Positions 63,049-64,000 of a stretch of DNA of 64,000 nucleotides are shown one piece after another; positions within the stretch are counted from its first letter, which is position 1, and each line of letters opens with the position of its first letter. Location: assembly GCF_024813435.1 (NCBI RefSeq), contig NZ_JANAEZ010000005.1, forward strand, positions 186,001 through 250,000. The letters run 5' to 3'. The notes under the pieces were generated by a model. That model was not told the origin of the DNA. It worked only from the letters and a program-made list of their open reading frames with translations, and made no database searches. The DNA comes from Cognataquiflexum gelatinilyticum. Lineage in GTDB: Bacteria > Bacteroidota > Bacteroidia > Cytophagales > Cyclobacteriaceae. The translations under genes and the position numbers were made by a program.

Positions 63049-64000
63049 ATGCTCAAAAACTATTTCAAAATCGCCTGGCGCTCTCTTACACGAAGCAAAT
63101 GGATCGGGGCCATCAATATCCTCGGTCTGACTATTGGGATTACTGCGGCATTGTTGCTATTTATCGTAGTGCAGCACGAACTGAGTTATGATAAGTTTCA
63201 AAGCAATTATGACAAAATCTACCGGGTTGTCTCCCACGATACATATGAAAACATCACCGAAAAAACACCCGGTGTTTCCAATCCTGTGCCGGATGCCTTG
63301 ATGGCAGATCAGGGAAGGTTTGAAAAGGTGGTACCTGTGATTTCCCATTATGATGTTCAAGTCAATGTCCAATCGGATGATAAACCTTCAGAAATAAACA
63401 AATTTAGATCTGAGTCTCTGTTTTTCTCCACATCGGAATATGCAGACTTGTTTGACTTGGAGTTTTTGGCAGGAAGTGCAGGGGTCTTGAACCAACCGGA
63501 AATGGTTGTTTTGACGCGCGCAGAAGGAGACAGGTTTTTTGGATCTTGGCAAACTGCACAAGGGAAATCACTTCAGCTTACCAATGGCGTGAATTTGGAA
63601 GTAGGTGCGGTGGTAGCGGACATACCTGAAAACAGTAATTTTAATTTTGACATCTTGGTTTCTTATGAGACACTCAGATCGCATCAGGATGTATTTGGGT
63701 ATGATCTTGGAGAATGGGGGAGTACCGGGAGTAATTTTCAGGCCTATGTTTTGGTGGATCCCAATGCAGATCTGACTTTGATTCAGAGTCAGTTGGATGA
63801 TTTTTCTAAAAAGCACTTCGAAGGTCGGGGAACTTCTATTAGGACACATCACCTGCAGCCGATGAGTGATATCCATTTTAATTCTGATCTGGAGCCGCTG
63901 ACCGGAAGATTGGTCCGAAAATCAACGATACAGACTTTGATCATTGTAGGGGTTTTTATTCTGATTATGGCCTCGATCAACTTTGTCAATCTGAGCACGT
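63049..64000 (+). CDS. FtsX/MacB-like ABC permease 10 (N-terminal 317 codons, runs off right edge)
   Basis: Open from ATG 63049 to the window end. It starts MLKNYFKIAWRSLTRSKW. TM1 at about 19-41 (AINILGLTIGITAALLLFIV), then the MacB-type periplasmic domain with LQPMSDIHFNSDLEP near 270. TM2 begins near 296 and reads IMASINFVNLST at the cut. The usual CIN is SIN here. The rest of FtsX domain 1 and the second half are outside the window. Confidence 0.94.
   Translation, partial: MLKNYFKIAWRSLTRSKWIGAINILGLTIGITAALLLFIVVQHELSYDKFQSNYDKIYRVVSHDTYENITEKTPGVSNPVPDALMADQGRFEKVVPVISHYDVQVNVQSDDKPSEINKFRSESLFFSTSEYADLFDLEFLAGSAGVLNQPEMVVLTRAEGDRFFGSWQTAQGKSLQLTNGVNLEVGAVVADIPENSNFNFDILVSYETLRSHQDVFGYDLGEWGSTGSNFQAYVLVDPNADLTLIQSQLDDFSKKHFEGRGTSIRTHHLQPMSDIHFNSDLEPLTGRLVRKSTIQTLIIVGVFILIMASINFVNLST

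Overview
The window is 64 kb of a Bacteroidota chromosome. It is most likely from Cytophagales, in or near Cyclobacteriaceae, but that placement is inference. Supporting signs are a protein with a C-terminal type IX secretion (T9SS) sorting domain, TAnnTTTG-type -7 boxes, few Shine-Dalgarno sequences, many two-part FtsX/MacB-like permeases of about 800 aa, and an NtrC-type regulator with a GSFTDA loop.

0-11.5 kb is mostly housekeeping. It holds the N-terminal two thirds of ligA (minus strand), a TetR regulator, metG, and a four-gene operon of a circularly permuted ATP-grasp enzyme, an alpha-E protein, an Anbu-type proteasome homolog and a transglutaminase. After these come a membrane-anchored metallophosphoesterase, a DUF4174 protein, a small Cys/His protein, a two-CBS protein and tRNA-Pro(GGG). 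11.5-18.1 kb is an AT-rich gap followed by a 1943-aa secreted beta-helix protein built from internal duplications.

18.4-31.3 kb and scattered stretches out to the right edge form one expanded ABC efflux-type system. It consists of a histidine kinase and an NtrC-family response regulator (minus strand), divergent from an HlyD-type adaptor, one MacB/LolD-type ATPase and three permeases. Seven more paralogous permeases follow at 34, 37, 40, 52, 58, 60.5 and 63 kb, the last cut by the window edge. A DUF2807 head-GIN-domain gene precedes one of them. Five of these transcription units share a layout I read directly from the DNA: a dyad close to CGGACA-N4-TGTTCG centred 68.5-70.5 bp upstream of a TGGCAY-type -24/-12 (sigma-54) promoter. 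This predicts a single NtrC/sigma-54 regulon joining dispersed permeases that have only one ATPase between them in this window.

Between the permeases lie a DoxX-like membrane protein, a Tat-exported carboxylesterase, a small unknown protein, a MazE/MazF-type toxin-antitoxin pair with a visible operator, a lipoprotein arylsulfatase, and a lipoprotein beta-propeller/cytochrome c dehydrogenase.

46.5-52 kb is an accessory island of small AT-rich genes (HEAT-like, YfeS-like lipoprotein, membrane proteins, two small paired ORFs) interspersed with repeats. The repeats are a roughly 220-bp element in three copies with covarying hairpin arms, an attC-like gene-cassette boundary with 10-bp direct repeats, an 18-bp-arm perfect inverted repeat, and an array of eleven 21-bp hairpin-forming units. 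No transposase, integrase or CRISPR array is visible.
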